From positions 2,895,089 to 2,959,088 of the forward strand of contig JAJEKV010000101.1 in the NCBI GenBank assembly GCA_021234155.1: DNA of 64,000 nt, in the 5' to 3' direction. The notes under the pieces were generated by a model. That model saw only the letters and a program-made list of their open reading frames with translations, had not been told where the DNA came from and did not search any database. Of the stretch, positions 37,336-49,101 are shown piece after piece (positions within the stretch are counted from its first letter, which is position 1; every line of letters begins with the position of its first letter). This DNA comes from Isoetes taiwanensis (lineage: Eukaryota > Streptophyta > Lycopodiopsida > Isoetales > Isoetaceae). The position numbers and the translations under genes were made by a program.

Positions 37336-39059
37336 CTTCATTGTGTTCTACATTGTCCTTTTGTTTTTCTTGTTTGTCTCTTTTCCCTTCCTTAGTTTCT
37401 TTTGCAAATCCCGCGTGACACAGCTACCGGATTCTCCTGTTTGATCCACGGGTCCTCACAGCAGGGCTGTCTTGCAGGAGTTCCCGAACCCAGACCCCAA
37501 ACAATTTCAAATGGACTTTTCAATTCACAAGCTAAAATCAATTCTTCAAGTTTAACCCCAAACTAATTACGAGAGTGAACATTAGAATAGTGACACATGT
37601 TTTGGGGAAAGGATTCATCTTGTAGGGCATCATGTGAGTGTCATGTGGACCTTCAACTCTATGATATTCAATGGAAGAAACATGATATATAGATGACATC
37701 TCATTTGCTCTTCTTCAAGCTATTACAATCATCTTTCTTGACAAAATCTACAAGAGATCTCGGAAAAGAACTACAGAGTCCGTAATATCATTTATTTCGT
37801 TATACAATCCTTGTTATTCGAGAGCACAAGTGCCCCATAAGCATATGGTGATGGTAGCAAATACAACCGCTTACAAAATAGAAGTAAGTTTATCCATAAG
37901 AACATCAGAATACAATGATTTGCATATTAGAAGTAAAATTTATTCATAAAAACATCAAGTAATCCAAGATTATGAATGCAAAAATAGACACTACTTCATG
38001 ATTACAACTTGCGCGATTTTAGACACGATATACTTGATGGCAATATCATTTCATTGTCTATTCATTCCATTTGAACCAACAACAAAATCCCAGTGGCACC
38101 CGCTCTATATCTCTACATATTTCAACATAAAACCACATGCTTCGAAGGCACGTTTCTTCCTTAGATTCTATTAATTTCTTATAGCCAAGTCCTGTCTTCA
38201 AATCCTCATAATATGTCATTCTCTTGAGGGGTCTAATGGTAATGACCATGTCATACCAGATCTATGTAGATACTTCCTCTCAATGCAGCCCTCAATTAGA
38301 TACAACAATCCATTTAATTTGTCATTTTTATCCATAACTCCATTATTTAACTATGGAGTTCATTTATCTTTAAAGTTCCATGCTATTGCTATCTTGTGGA
38401 AGTTACTACAAGCTTCGTAGGCCTGATTCATCTTAATTCTCAAGGATCTCAAATTGATTATGATCACTTACAATTTCTGATTACTAGGTTCTTCCCGTAT
38501 GGGCACCCCTCTTCTAGGCCCCAATTGTGAATTGATAATTTAGCCTTGTATTAATCCTTCTGGGGTTACAATAGAAAGCATAAATTGACAATAGATAGTA
38601 CATTTCTATTTCTTCTTCCTCCATGGTTTCTTCATTTGTTTGATTGCTTATTCTTCGATGCTTCCATGCTGCCAGAAGTACCAATCACATCATTTATTTC
38701 TGTACAGTCTAAACCATGGTGTGTACTACGCTAGAGGGCGTCGACCAATAATGGACCAATAACCAATAGTGGCTCACAGAAAAATGGATCATATTTTCTT
38801 ATAATTACATTCTTTATGCATTAATGTGGATCTTAAAATAACGCAACATGGACTTCTAGGCTTGATCTGAGTCGTTTATTTTTTAGTAATAGTATCTCAT
38901 CCATTACCTTTAACAAAGTAAGAGGTCCTATGACGGATAATCCTAGCAGCATTCTTCTTACGCCTTAAGCATCCTCCCAGGGAAGCATTTCCAGGTAACA
39001 TATTGCAAACCATGTTCTAGAAAGATTGTAAATAGCATTTTCCAGGAAAGGCAACTCTT

Positions 39060-40850
39060 TATGCAGCGGAATGCTGAAAGGCTTTTCAGCATCACGATTT
39101 CTTCATGCAATAGAATGCCAAAAAACTTTTCAGCATCACGATTTTGCTTTTACAATGCTTTTCATGAGTGTGCATCCATTGATTTTACCTTCTTCTTTTT
39201 TGGTTGTCTTATTTCTTATATTTACACAAGAAGCTTTACCATATTTCCCGCTGCCTGTGCAGAATGCCATATACAGGCTGTATGAGAGTTGTTTTGGCAG
39301 GATGCAGCCGACGGGCCAAGCATTCACCAGTAGTATCGGGGTCTGGCAGCCTCTCACCAACACTTTTTGGCCTCTACATTGACCAGTTAGAGCCCTGGCT
39401 TACTAAGCATGAGGGGGATGGCATGTACAGCTTTTGTACCAAGTCATCGGCCAGCTCATCTATGCGGACGATGTTGACCTTCTGGCCCACACCCGAAGCT
39501 ACTCTGATCTCATCACGGATACCCTAGACACATTACGCCGGGCTCTGGACATGCGGCGTGAATCGGCCAAGAGCCGGGGTGGTTCTCATATCCTCTTCAC
39601 GCCACCCCACGCCTCCTGCACTCACATATCGGGGGCGATGCCGTGGAGGTCCGCCCACCTACAAGTACCTGGGGGTGGAGTTCCCCTCCCCGCTCTGTTG
39701 GGAGGCGTCCATCCGCTTCTTGGTGACAATAGAGCGAAAACGCTTTATGCCATGCGAACAGCGATCCAAGGCGAGACTCTATGATTGGGGCCATCGGTCA
39801 CATCGTTTTGGTGCCGGTCGAACTGTCCTTACGTATGGGGTGAGGTTTGGGGGCGATGTCGTCTCTTTGGCGACTGAATGACTTGGGGCAGTGTGCGAAG
39901 GCATTTTTGGTACCGCACTTGGGGTGAAACCTTGATCCCCCTATCGGTCTGCTGCGAGGCCGGATTCTTGCCTCTTCGTGATGACCCTTGATAGACACAT
40001 CGTCTATTTTTGAAAGTGGTTAATATGGGTGATGCTCGACTCCCGCTTTTGGCTTCTGTTGTGGCAATGGGCCTTGGCGGCTCGAGTGGCCTTGTTGGAG
40101 GGGTAAGAGAGATCGATGGTTCGCCCGGATGGAGCGTCGCGAGAAGCATCGCGTGCGGTGGACATAGAGGCCCGATCGTGGCACCGGGCGGGAGTACACG
40201 GGCGCTTGCTTCCTTGGCAAGCTCACGGGACCCGGCTCTAGAGCGAGTCAAGGCGGCCCATTACAAGGAGCACATCAAACCAGCGTTGGCCGGGGCCCTT
40301 GACTCTACTGCGTTTCGGCTGCCCGAAAAGCGCATACTCATTGCCTCCATTCGCCCGCAGTGCCCACCATCTTTGTATCGAGGCGGGCGGTGGATTGGGG
40401 AGCCCCGCCGGGACGGGCTCTGTCGGTCTTTGTCGAGGCGGGGGCCGTGAGGATGAGTCTCACACTTTCGAGTTGCCCGGCATTGGTCGGATCAGGGCGG
40501 ATACGTTCCTTTAGTACGGACGGACTTGCCCCTACATTTGCTAATGAACACACCCTCATTACATGCTCTAGGGTCGTACATTCAGGAGGTGTTGGATCTG
40601 TGAGCCCACCTTTGCCCCCCCGGCTGCGTGACGGGGCACTACGGTCTGGTACATGAGTGTATATATTTGTGTGTTTTGCATTTTAGTATATTGGAGCGGT
40701 TTGTCAATAGGCTGATTCTTTGCCGGTTTTCCCTCGAAAACCCGCCGAGGCGGGGTTTTTCAATCGAGGGTAGTAATCCAGCGTCTTTGGCGCTTTTGTA
40801 TTGGGTCCCATAGACCGATTGGTCTCCGTGGACGATGAAAATACCTTCTT
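39060..40850 (+). mobile_element. Non-LTR retrotransposon (LINE) with YADD reverse transcriptase
   Basis: The reverse-transcriptase domain is readable across three frames. NAIYRLYESCFGRMQ (39,255 on) leads into a serine-rich turn, then SLSPTLFGLYIDQLEPWL (about 39,350-39,400), then the catalytic block QLIYADDVDLLAHTRSYSDL (39,440-39,510), then YKYLGVEFPSP. The C-terminal region (40,240-40,510) has HYKEHIKPALAG, a Ser-Ile-Arg block and VEDESHTFELPGIG, matching the Cys/His region at the end of many LINE ORFs. Several one-base shifts break the ORF. The block is GC-rich compared with its flanks. Its 5' part (ORF1, endonuclease) is missing. A short tandem duplication at 39,070-39,150 lies at its left edge. 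Confidence 0.7.
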
Positions 40851-43848
40851 TCCTTTCTTCCAAACTAACAAGAAAGGCCTAAAATTTTGTGTTTTTAACC
40901 ATGAAATGTATATTTATTGTAAATAGCTTGGAAAAATAAAGACTTCAAGTCGGATTGTTGGATGAGATTTCACAAATGGAAATCATAAATTGAAATAGAT
41001 GGCTCATAAATCACAGTTATATTCCCTTAGGCAATAGAGCATGGAGACAGATCAAAATTGTTACAATGGGCCTTTAATGTTCGCCTATTTGGTGTAACCT
41101 TTATCTAGCCTAATATGAATACAATTTCATAGTCAAATTATCAATGTAAGGGAATTTAAGTTACTTTATTCAAAGAACCCAGTAGATTCATAAATGATCT
41201 TGTGTTCTCAACAATCCAAAAGTCCTACAATTTTTTAAACCAGGGCCATACATTTACCCAAATGATCCATTTACCATATATCCTCCGGAGTTTTGGGAAA
41301 AAAGCTCATTTTCTTAACCTCGAAATCATTATTATTGATAGTCAAAGAGGAGATTACATGCCGAAATTGAGCATATATTAATGAAACCAGCCCATGTATT
41401 GGATAGAGTCCTTGTGGAGCTGAAGTGGAGATTTAGTGGAAACATATATATTCTAGACACTATCTAGGTTCAGCACGCGTTTAATATTAATTATATTTCA
41501 AATGGAATTAACTATGTGGCATTAAGCACGACTGCCTTTTCTGAAGCGAGAGAAACGAAGAAAAGGAGAAACAGCGACTTCGAATAACAAAAATTAATTT
41601 TATTTGGTTTAACAGGAGTTCTTCAAAGGGTCTTATCTAAAGCAGAGTACCGTGTTGTATCTCATGTTCCATCAGGAGCTCTAGAGACAAAGAGCTCAAA
41701 ACCTGGTTTATAGAAACTGTTAGGCCATCTAAGGACAAAGCAAGCATTGGTATATAGTCATCCATGCTGAGTCCCAACATACTAGACATTTAAGAATTTA
41801 TTCCTGAACCGAAGGACTTTAACTTTCACATCATTTTAGATCAAGAGAACTTTGGAGCTGTTCCCCGACTAAAATGTGGAGCAAAAGATATCTTCATAAA
41901 AAATATAGGTGAACTGTTGGAAATGATTGAAGGATTTCAAGAAGAATAGATATGTTTGGTGGATAATGACCCAATTAAGTGTCGCTTGAGTATGGACTGT
42001 TGCATAAAATCCTCCAACATGGCACCTAAAGGATGAAGTTGAAGAAAATTGGGTATCTGAAGTAACACTCGAAATGTTTAATTCCCTCACAGTGCCTATT
42101 TTCCTCAAAATTAGACCAGATATGCAAGAAAAAGCCAACGCCAAAGACGTTGATTTGGTTGAAAAAAATTATTGCTAATAATTTTGCACTCATATTTGTG
42201 GTGTACTTTGTAACTGCATATAGTTTATATTCATATAAAAGATGCTTTTTTATGAAGAACTCTCTGACTTTTGCATTTTTCTTCTCTATAAAAATTCATC
42301 TTATCTTACCTTATCTCTCATTTGCTATGCTTTTGTTCTATCCAATGCCATGCAGATATAATAACTCATGCATTATTTCTAATAATTCACTTTCAGAAAA
42401 CACGCATAGGGCACACACGCACGCGCGCGCGCGCGCGGGTGTCTGCACGCATGTGCCTTCACGCAAATTTTTAATCAAAATCTAGGCGAAATGCCCGAGT
42501 TCGAAAAAATAAAATGTGGAATAATTTCAAATTAATGAAATTGGTGGTTAAATTGAGCCTATAGGGTTATTGTCGTTTATGCATTGAGAAAGATAGTCTA
42601 TGGCAGTCTAATGATTTCCTCGTGATAAGCCGAGAGGTGGAGGTTTGTAGTTATTATAGGTACTTTTTCTGCACAGAAGCTTTTGAGATGATTGCTTTGG
42701 CCTTACAGTCTGCTCTACGTTCCAATCCCTTCTGGTATGGCTTTTGCCCTAATGTGTGACTTTCAGAGCAAACGAAAGAAGCTTGTGTTGTCATTCTACC
42801 TGTCTATAACAAGATATGGACAAACCATAGAAGGCCAAGATATTGGTAATGTAGTATGATGATAGAGGGTTTAAATCCTCAATTGTAATACTAAATCTTA
42901 TCCTTTGTAATTTTATGAGCTGGAGAGTAGCATATGATAGTCCAAAATCTGCACCACATTGGAATGTGGATTCATTTTCGTAGGGCCAATTCTTGATTAT
43001 AGATTGTTGCTTCTGATCCAAAATGTTAAAAATTCCTTTTGATCCAAAATGTTAGAAATTCCTTTTGCACCTGCATCCTTATATGATATTTCTATGGCAA
43101 ATTTCTAGGCTAAAGGGAAGTTCAAATCCCTATCCTTACATGCAAGAAAGCATCTGTTGTAATTTTTGTATTTTGTGGCAAATTTCTGGGCTGAAGAAGG
43201 GTTCAAATCGTGATTTATTTTGGCTTGACATGCAAGAACGCATCTGTTGCAATTTTTGTTGGCTATGGTTCAATAATTGTAGTGTGACATGGAAATTGAG
43301 GTTCAACCCATCTTCATTTCCAAGGGGCAGCCCTGCTTTGTCCATTGGTAATATGACAGCAAATTCCCATATTTAATGGTTAAGTTTTTAAGACCATAGG
43401 AATCAAGCCATTATAGAATGACAAAAATAAAACAAAAAGCTGTTTGAACCAAATTAAGTTCCAACCTTGGGCAGACCAGATCCAGCCAAAAGGGGCCTAC
43501 TTTTTACCAGACATAACAATTTTTGGCTCCAGTTTAACAAAGCCTGACCCTGACTTCATTCAATGGTGAAAATAGGCTGGGCCAGGTGTTAAGGTGAATT
43601 TTATATCAACATATGCCAAGTTTTTAAGCCAGCATTACATTGCCTTTAAAGGAACAGGGTTGGAATTTCCTTATTCATAGCAACCGTGCAGGCATGTAAA
43701 GTTCTAATTGTGCATACAACCAAAGGCCTGTACAAGAGCTTGCATATGATCACACTTCTCGTGTATTACAGTTACAACTCTTATGGAGTAAAGGGCTCAA
43801 TTTTCTTGAGCCCACAATAAATAATAAAATATTGATGGGAAGCACAGG
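40851..43848. other. AT-rich non-coding stretch downstream of the transporter (copy B)
   Basis: No gene seen. It contains an alternating CA/CG microsatellite, a 26 bp unit duplicated in tandem at 43,015-43,066 (GATCCAAAATGTTAAAAATT...), and a ~90 bp imperfect tandem duplication at about 43,095-43,270. Confidence 0.6.
42411..42440 (+). repeat. (CA)n/(CG)n microsatellite
   Basis: CACACACGCACG followed by about eight CG units and GGGTGTCTG. Alternating purine-pyrimidine sequence with Z-DNA potential. Present also in copy A at about 9,461-9,486 with a different length. Confidence 0.9.
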
Positions 43849-46008
43849 CTACTTCCCTTTTAATTTACAGTACGCATAAAAACCTGACCCCAAAAATCCA
43901 AGAGCCTGACCAACAACGTTCCACTGAAAACATATATACCATGCCTCATTGGGTTAGGTATTACAAAAACAGCAGAACCAGGCATATAGAAGGAAAAGGC
44001 CAATAAAGTAAATTACCAGATCAAATGGCAGTCCACCAAACAAGAACCATCCAAACAATATTGTCCCAAGATCCTGCAAAACAGAACGATGATTAAACTT
44101 AGTTCAGAATACTTTTAAAGAAGTTCTAGATGAATGCTTATACCTTTATATTCCCACACATTGTCTGTGTCAATGGTGAGTTGAGTGATGTGTTCAAAAA
44201 TATAAAATAATTAAGACAGAATGCTAAGATGCACGAAAGCGATAGTATGGCCTGGAAAGCAGAAAACAGTTGTAAGAACTACACAAATGATAAACCTTCA
44301 ACTGAAGTACTAAAGAAGAAAACCTTACCTGAAAACCTAGTGAATGCATATATGGAAATCGCAGTGCTGTGCCAAGTTCACCAGTCAGAAAGGTCCACAA
44401 AAGTAGTAATGGGCCACAGATCAATCCTGGTACACCAGAGATGAGCCTATTGTGAACGATGATATTTTTCCAAAAAGAAACAGAGAATAACATAATGTAA
44501 CTGGCAGTGGGGGATGGGTTGATCTGACATAATAGAGCCATTGACGCATCAAAACACCCCCGAAATAGCCAGGGCAAGACGAGAGTCTAAATGCATAATG
44601 ATACGTAAGGAGGCACCATTTGCCCTACATGGAATAAAAGAATTCCAAAGTGCATAAAGAGTGGTCACAAACGAGGGCTTGATAAAATGGCAGGCATATT
44701 GGTCCATTCTATGAGAGCAAGACATAGAGGTAATACTAACGCATATCAAGAGTGTTGCACCTAACCGTGTATATATATGCGTATTTGGAAGTGTTATTCC
44801 AATGGGCTAAACAAGGCTTATTATGAGGGGAGCTATCTTACCATTACACCACATTAGTCCGAAACTATTAAGCCCAGTTGCTTTTCCTGGAAGGCAAAAT
44901 ACCCATTGTAAACATTATTTTCATAGTCATGGAGTAGTTAAATGCCAAATGTAACAAAAAGCATATTGTCTGGCTATAATTTACATACCAACACGGGCAA
45001 TCATAGCAAGATAAATAGCAGTTGTGATATTGGAAGCAATCACCATAGAATATCCACCAATATCAAATGAGAAATCCCTAACTCCAGCAAGTAATGCCCC
45101 TATCACAATAACAAACACACTGTAAAAGATGTTAGTAACATTTCGTTATCAGCAAGAGAATAACTCAGTCATAATAAACCTGCCAACAATGGGGGAGGAA
45201 TGTCGTTGACCCATGATTACATATTCCATAACCATTGTAAAGAAGACAGTGGTTCTACGCAGGGTTGTATACATGGGTACACTAACTCCTCTTAGCGATG
45301 CCATCCCAACTACCTAACAAACAGAACAACATTAACATAACAAAAATGCAAGATAATTTCAGTAAAGACCAGAGACCGAGGTTTTTACCATGTACAATAG
45401 ATATGACAAGGAAAGTGGAGATGTTTTCTTCAACAGTCGAAGTGGAACCATTCCTCTTACTGGAGCATCTTTCCCAAGAAGGTCCATATGCTCAATCTCA
45501 AATGTTATTACATTCCAAGAGCGTAAAACATACAGGAGCAGGGTCGAGCTTACCATCTGACTTTGAAAGTTTACAGTGATTATGCATAGAAGAACTCAAA
45601 AACCATCCTTGCTGGCATTTACTAAACCAATATGTTACCTGAAAAAGCGTAATAACATTTGCACATGGAAATCCGTATGATGATAATGCTGCCTTGTTGA
45701 AGAGCAGTAACATTACTGCAAGTCCAACTCACATATTAGGTGAAATGATAAAACTTGCTAATCATAGCTAAAAATGCTGAACAAAACTTAATATATATTC
45801 ATAGGGAGAAACTATAGGGGCATTCTAATGCCATGTACAACTTCTAACTGATCCATTGGTTTCATTATCTGGAAGATGGAACTCTGTTCTAGATTTACAT
45901 AGTGGTGAAGAAACGTAACCTACCAGCACAGGCCATGTAAGATAAGGCAGCAAACAATCCTTTTTTGCTCATCTTATCGCTCTTCCTGGAATGCTCTTCG
46001 TCCCCCAT
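43849..46008 (-). CDS. Nucleotide-sugar transporter, SLC35D/UGNT1-like (intact, ten exons)
   Basis: Exons on the minus strand: 45,924-46,008; 45,639-45,715; 45,389-45,556; 45,180-45,313; 44,989-45,119; 44,842-44,886; 44,329-44,426; 44,144-44,251; 44,017-44,073; 43,849-43,923. All introns are GT-AG, phases agree throughout, and the total is 978 bases (325 codons plus TAG), the usual length for the family. Diagnostic segments are NKAALSSYGFPCANVITLFQ, SLRGVSVPMYTTLRRTTVFF, ALLAGVRDFSFDIGGYSMVI, GLNSFGLMWCNG, LNSPLTQTMCGNIKDLG and FGGLPFDL, ending GSGFYAYCKLKGK. These match plant drug/metabolite-transporter superfamily proteins related to the Arabidopsis UDP-GlcNAc transporter UGNT1 and animal SLC35D. 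About ten membrane helices are expected. Likely role: exchanging UDP-sugar for UMP across Golgi or ER membrane. The C-terminal lysines (KLKGK) could be an ER/Golgi retention signal. The exact substrate cannot be read from sequence. Confidence 0.93.
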
Positions 46009-46866
46009 AGCTGTCCCAACCGACTGTGATTTATCAGCAGGGAGCATCATACAACAAACTGCGACATCGCGATCAGCACAGCCCTAGGCTATATCTGGAC
46101 CATACCGCTAATTCCAGATCACCGCGTTCAAATCTAGCAACTGCCTCAAATCTATATTAGATGCTCGCAGAAAAGAACCCAATTTGGTGAAAACAGAGAA
46201 TATGCAAACAGGACAATGCCTTAAATTTCTTTGACCGACAAAATAAAGGATTGAGCATTGGAAGAAGGGCTGGATCAGAGAGCATGTTGGGCTGTGAAGA
46301 CGGATGGGTAGGCGGCGCCCAAGGCAACCGGAGGAGGAGGAGGAAGATTTTATTACTGTTTCCCACGTTTAAAGGTCAAGACCTTTAATCCCATAAAAGA
46401 CCTGGACTTTTGATAAATATATTGACATCCCACATGGGTGTACATTTTTTTGCCCTTTTCTAAAGCTTAAAAGCCTGCCGCCATGTTTATCCCTTTTTGT
46501 TCGTTCTTATTGCCTTGCTTAGGCCCTTCGTCTATGGCCACTTTGGATGTTAAAAATTTCTATTCTATTCTATCCAGTTTTTAACATTTAACAGGAGGTT
46601 AACCTTCCTTCTTGCAAGTTATGACACGAGGTGATGCCAGTTCCATGGATCAAACTTCTTGACCCCTTTTGTTTGGAACAGATGCACGAATATTTGTCAG
46701 TAGCTTTCTGGGTAATTTGGAAACACTGTTGTGATGTTGGTATTGGAGGGCTTGGGATCTCCATTGCAAAACTGAAAAATATGTTTAATCTGGAAGTGGC
46801 ACTGATGGGTTTATCTCACCATAGGCAGAAAGGCAGGGGATATAACAGAGGACTTGACAGATTAGG

Positions 46867-46938
46867 TACTTTAGAAGGGTTCTATTCCTTCTTTAGGTGT
46901 CATACTTTAGAAGGGTTCTATTCCTTCTTTAGGTGTCA
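46867..46938 (+). repeat. 36 bp perfect tandem duplication
   Basis: Unit 46,867-46,902 is repeated exactly at 46,903-46,938 (starts TACTTTAGAAGGGTTCTATT). It adds twelve residues in frame to the surrounding ORF. Confidence 0.95.
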
Positions 46939-47010
46939 TTGGCTCTATAAGAAGGTGATGGAGGAAAATGATGCTGATAATGTTGCTGCTAATGTTGCAG
47001 CTATTCAATA

Positions 47011-47052
47011 TTAACTATATCAAGTGGGGGGTTAACTATATCAAGTGGGGGG
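47011..47052 (+). repeat. 21 bp perfect tandem duplication
   Basis: TTAACTATATCAAGTGGGGGG twice in a row (47,011-47,031, 47,032-47,052). The G-rich end resembles a polypurine tract, but there is no LTR next to it. Confidence 0.95.
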
Positions 47053-47219
47053 TCTGGGTGTGGAAAAGGAGTTGGCTCTCTCTATAGTACCTACCCTCTG
47101 GAGAAGACTGGTGATCTCCCATATAGTACCCATATGGTGGGGGAGAAGAGGTGAGGCTCTCTTTGAGTACCTCCTGGGTGATACCCTCCTCATTTAGCTA
47201 CAATTCTTTCAATCTTCCC

Positions 47220-48630
47220 TTACAAGGGGACCTTGTACTTTACACTATACCGTCAAGAACAAATATGCCCTACCTCGATCAGATGATTTGATGGATCAGC
47301 TGCAAGGAGCAAAGGTCTTCTCCACGATAAATCTAAGGTCAGGCTATCACCAGATCAGAATCAAGGAAGAGGACATCCGCATTCAGGACGAGATATGGTC
47401 ATTATGAGTTCACAGTGATGTCGTTTGGATTGTCCAATCCTCCAGCAACCTTCATGAGGCTCATGAATGATGTTTTCCGCGAGTTCCTAGATACTTTTAT
47501 CATAGTTTTCTTTGGTGACATTCTAGTCTATAGCAAATCCTTAGAGGAGCATGTCCAGCACTTGAGAAAAGTACTTGAAAAGTTGAGGAGGCATCAGCTT
47601 TTTGCGAAGCTATCCAAGTGTCACTTCGCAACAGAAAGAGTAGAGTACTTGTGGCATGTAATCACAGCGGAAGGGATCTCCACCGACCCTGCAAAGATTG
47701 AAGCGGTAATTGATTGGCCGGCACCAAAGAACATACATGAAGTGAGGAGCTTTCACGGCTTAGCAGAGTATTATAGGAAGTTCGTCAAGAACTTTGCAAA
47801 GGTGGCAGCTCCATTGACGGACCTCACCAAAGCAGGAAAGATAAAGGATTAGGCGAGTCATTGGCAAAGGAAGGCCCATGCAGCATTTAAGACATTAAAG
47901 GAAGCTTTAACGACTGCGTCAGTCTTAGTCTTGCCAGATCCAAGCAAGGATAAGCTTGTAGCGACAGATGCTAGCAAGATAGCAACGGAGCAAATTCCTC
48001 ATCATGAGGAGGGAAGGGTAGTCGCATACGACTCCAAGAAGATGAACGATGCAGAGCAACGCTACCCGACTCATGACCAAGAGCTTCTGGCCATTGTGAG
48101 GGCCTTGAGAATCTGGAGACACTACTTGTTGGGAAGAAAGTTCCAACTAGACATAGATCATCAAAGCCTCCAGTACATATTCACGCAACCACTCCTGAAT
48201 TTGAGGCAAAGGAGGTGGATGGAGTTTCTCGAAGAGTACGACTTCGAAATAGTCTATAAGCCAGGCAAGCTAAATGTAGTAGCAGATGCGCTCTCTAGGA
48301 GACCATTGAAGACAAGAACCCATTGCAACGCTATATCGACTCTCACAAGTGAGTATGGCAAAAGGATTGAAGAGATGTTGCCATCAGACGGCGACTTTAA
48401 AGAAGCGTGGGCAAGCCTCTCTAAAGAGGCAAGAACAGATAAGAAAAGGGAGACCTTCAAGCATTATAAAAAGGAAGGTAACCTCCTATATCATAAGAAT
48501 AAGTTGTGTGTACCAGAATCTTCGGGGGTAAGGAAGTTAATACTCCACGATACATACAACAGTCCCATAGCCGGGCATGCAGGGTTCATGAAGACATATT
48601 TCAAGGTCAGAAGCAGCTACTTTTGGCTCG
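47220..48630 (+). mobile_element. Ty3/gypsy pol fragment: reverse transcriptase, RNase H, integrase zinc finger
   Basis: The RT starts with [19 protein letters not shown], continues with [17 protein letters not shown], then (after a small deletion and shift) [20 protein letters not shown] and [20 protein letters not shown]. The catalytic F/Y-x-D-D reads FFGD, so the first aspartate is lost. RNase H follows a TAG stop at 47,850: VATDASKIATEQ, DAEQRYPTHDQELLAIVRAL, IDHQSLQYIFTQ and VVADALSRR. The integrase HHCC start is HDTYNSPIAGHAGF. The fragment then meets a foldback element at 48,631 and does not resume. There are no LTRs, gag or integrase core, so it is a truncated, inactive copy. Confidence 0.9.
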
Positions 48631-48788
48631 GCCATCTCTTTCACCTCGCCTTACTCCCTTTTCGATTTTCCTATTTGAATGATCTAAAGTGCCACCTAAA
48701 ATGAGTGAGCGAACTCATCCTAGAGGGCACTTTAGATATATCAAACATGACAAACAAAAAAAGACTAAGCCGAGGTGAAAGAGATGGC
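48631..48788. mobile_element. 158 bp foldback element (MITE-like hairpin)
   Basis: The 23 bp terminal inverted repeats are 48,631-48,653 and 48,766-48,788 with one mismatch (GCCATCTCTTTCACCTCG...). An inner perfect 12 bp pair, ATCTAAAGTGCC at 48,682-48,693 and its complement at 48,726-48,737, continues imperfectly toward a GAGCG loop. The transcript would form a long hairpin. No target duplication is visible, and the gypsy reading frame does not continue on its right side. Confidence 0.8.
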
Positions 48789-49101
48789 GATTAGTCCATT
48801 AATCCCAATTGGCATCTGTCCCTCTACATCAGTCCCTTTTTTTCAGTGGTCACCATGGTTTTATCTACTATGATGTTCAAAGGAAAGAAGGCCTGACTAG
48901 AGGTCCAGATGTCAAAGACATTGCATGTCCAAATGTTTTGATTCACTCGCATACTTAACTATTACACAACTCAATGCGACAATGCAACAACCAAAATTCT
49001 ATTAAGTCAAACAAATCCTCGTCAACAAACGTGGATTCATATGCATCTGATCTCAGGAAAAAATATCAAAAAAATAATATAGATAGAAGTGTATTGGAAC
49101 C

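Larger units (their letters stand above)
33897..39060. other. AT-rich non-coding stretch (copy B)
   Basis: No confident gene. It holds two 93 bp direct-repeat copies (34,168-34,260 and 35,281-35,373) either side of a G-rich run, a short K/Q-rich ORF, and an LTR-like TATA/PBS-like pair at 37,215-37,335. Short minus-strand frames such as 38,058-38,249 (YEDLKTGLGYKKLIESKEE) look coding-like but have no recognisable family. Confidence 0.5.
46009..47219. other. Transporter upstream region and gypsy leader
   Basis: 46,009-46,600 is the likely promoter/5' UTR side of the transporter; no clear TATA box was identified. 46,631-47,014 (plus) is a 127-residue open frame containing an in-frame 12-residue duplication; it may be a gag remnant or chance. 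Copy A breaks it. Confidence 0.45.
33101..48358. repeat. Copy B of a ~15.3 kb duplicated segment (better preserved)
   Basis: This is the counterpart of 1-15,497. The copies lie about 33 kb apart as direct repeats, separated by 17.6 kb of unrelated DNA. Copy B keeps an intact ten-exon transporter gene and a long gypsy pol frame, which copy A has lost. Both copies contain the same TRIM, so the duplication, if real, happened after the TRIM insertion. Copy B also has local garbling, for example around 41,175-41,230, where copy A looks more natural. Confidence 0.9.

Noticed and set aside
42411-42440. CG run as a CpG-island promoter
   Set aside because: It is a simple alternating CA/CG microsatellite with variable length between the two copies and no adjacent gene.
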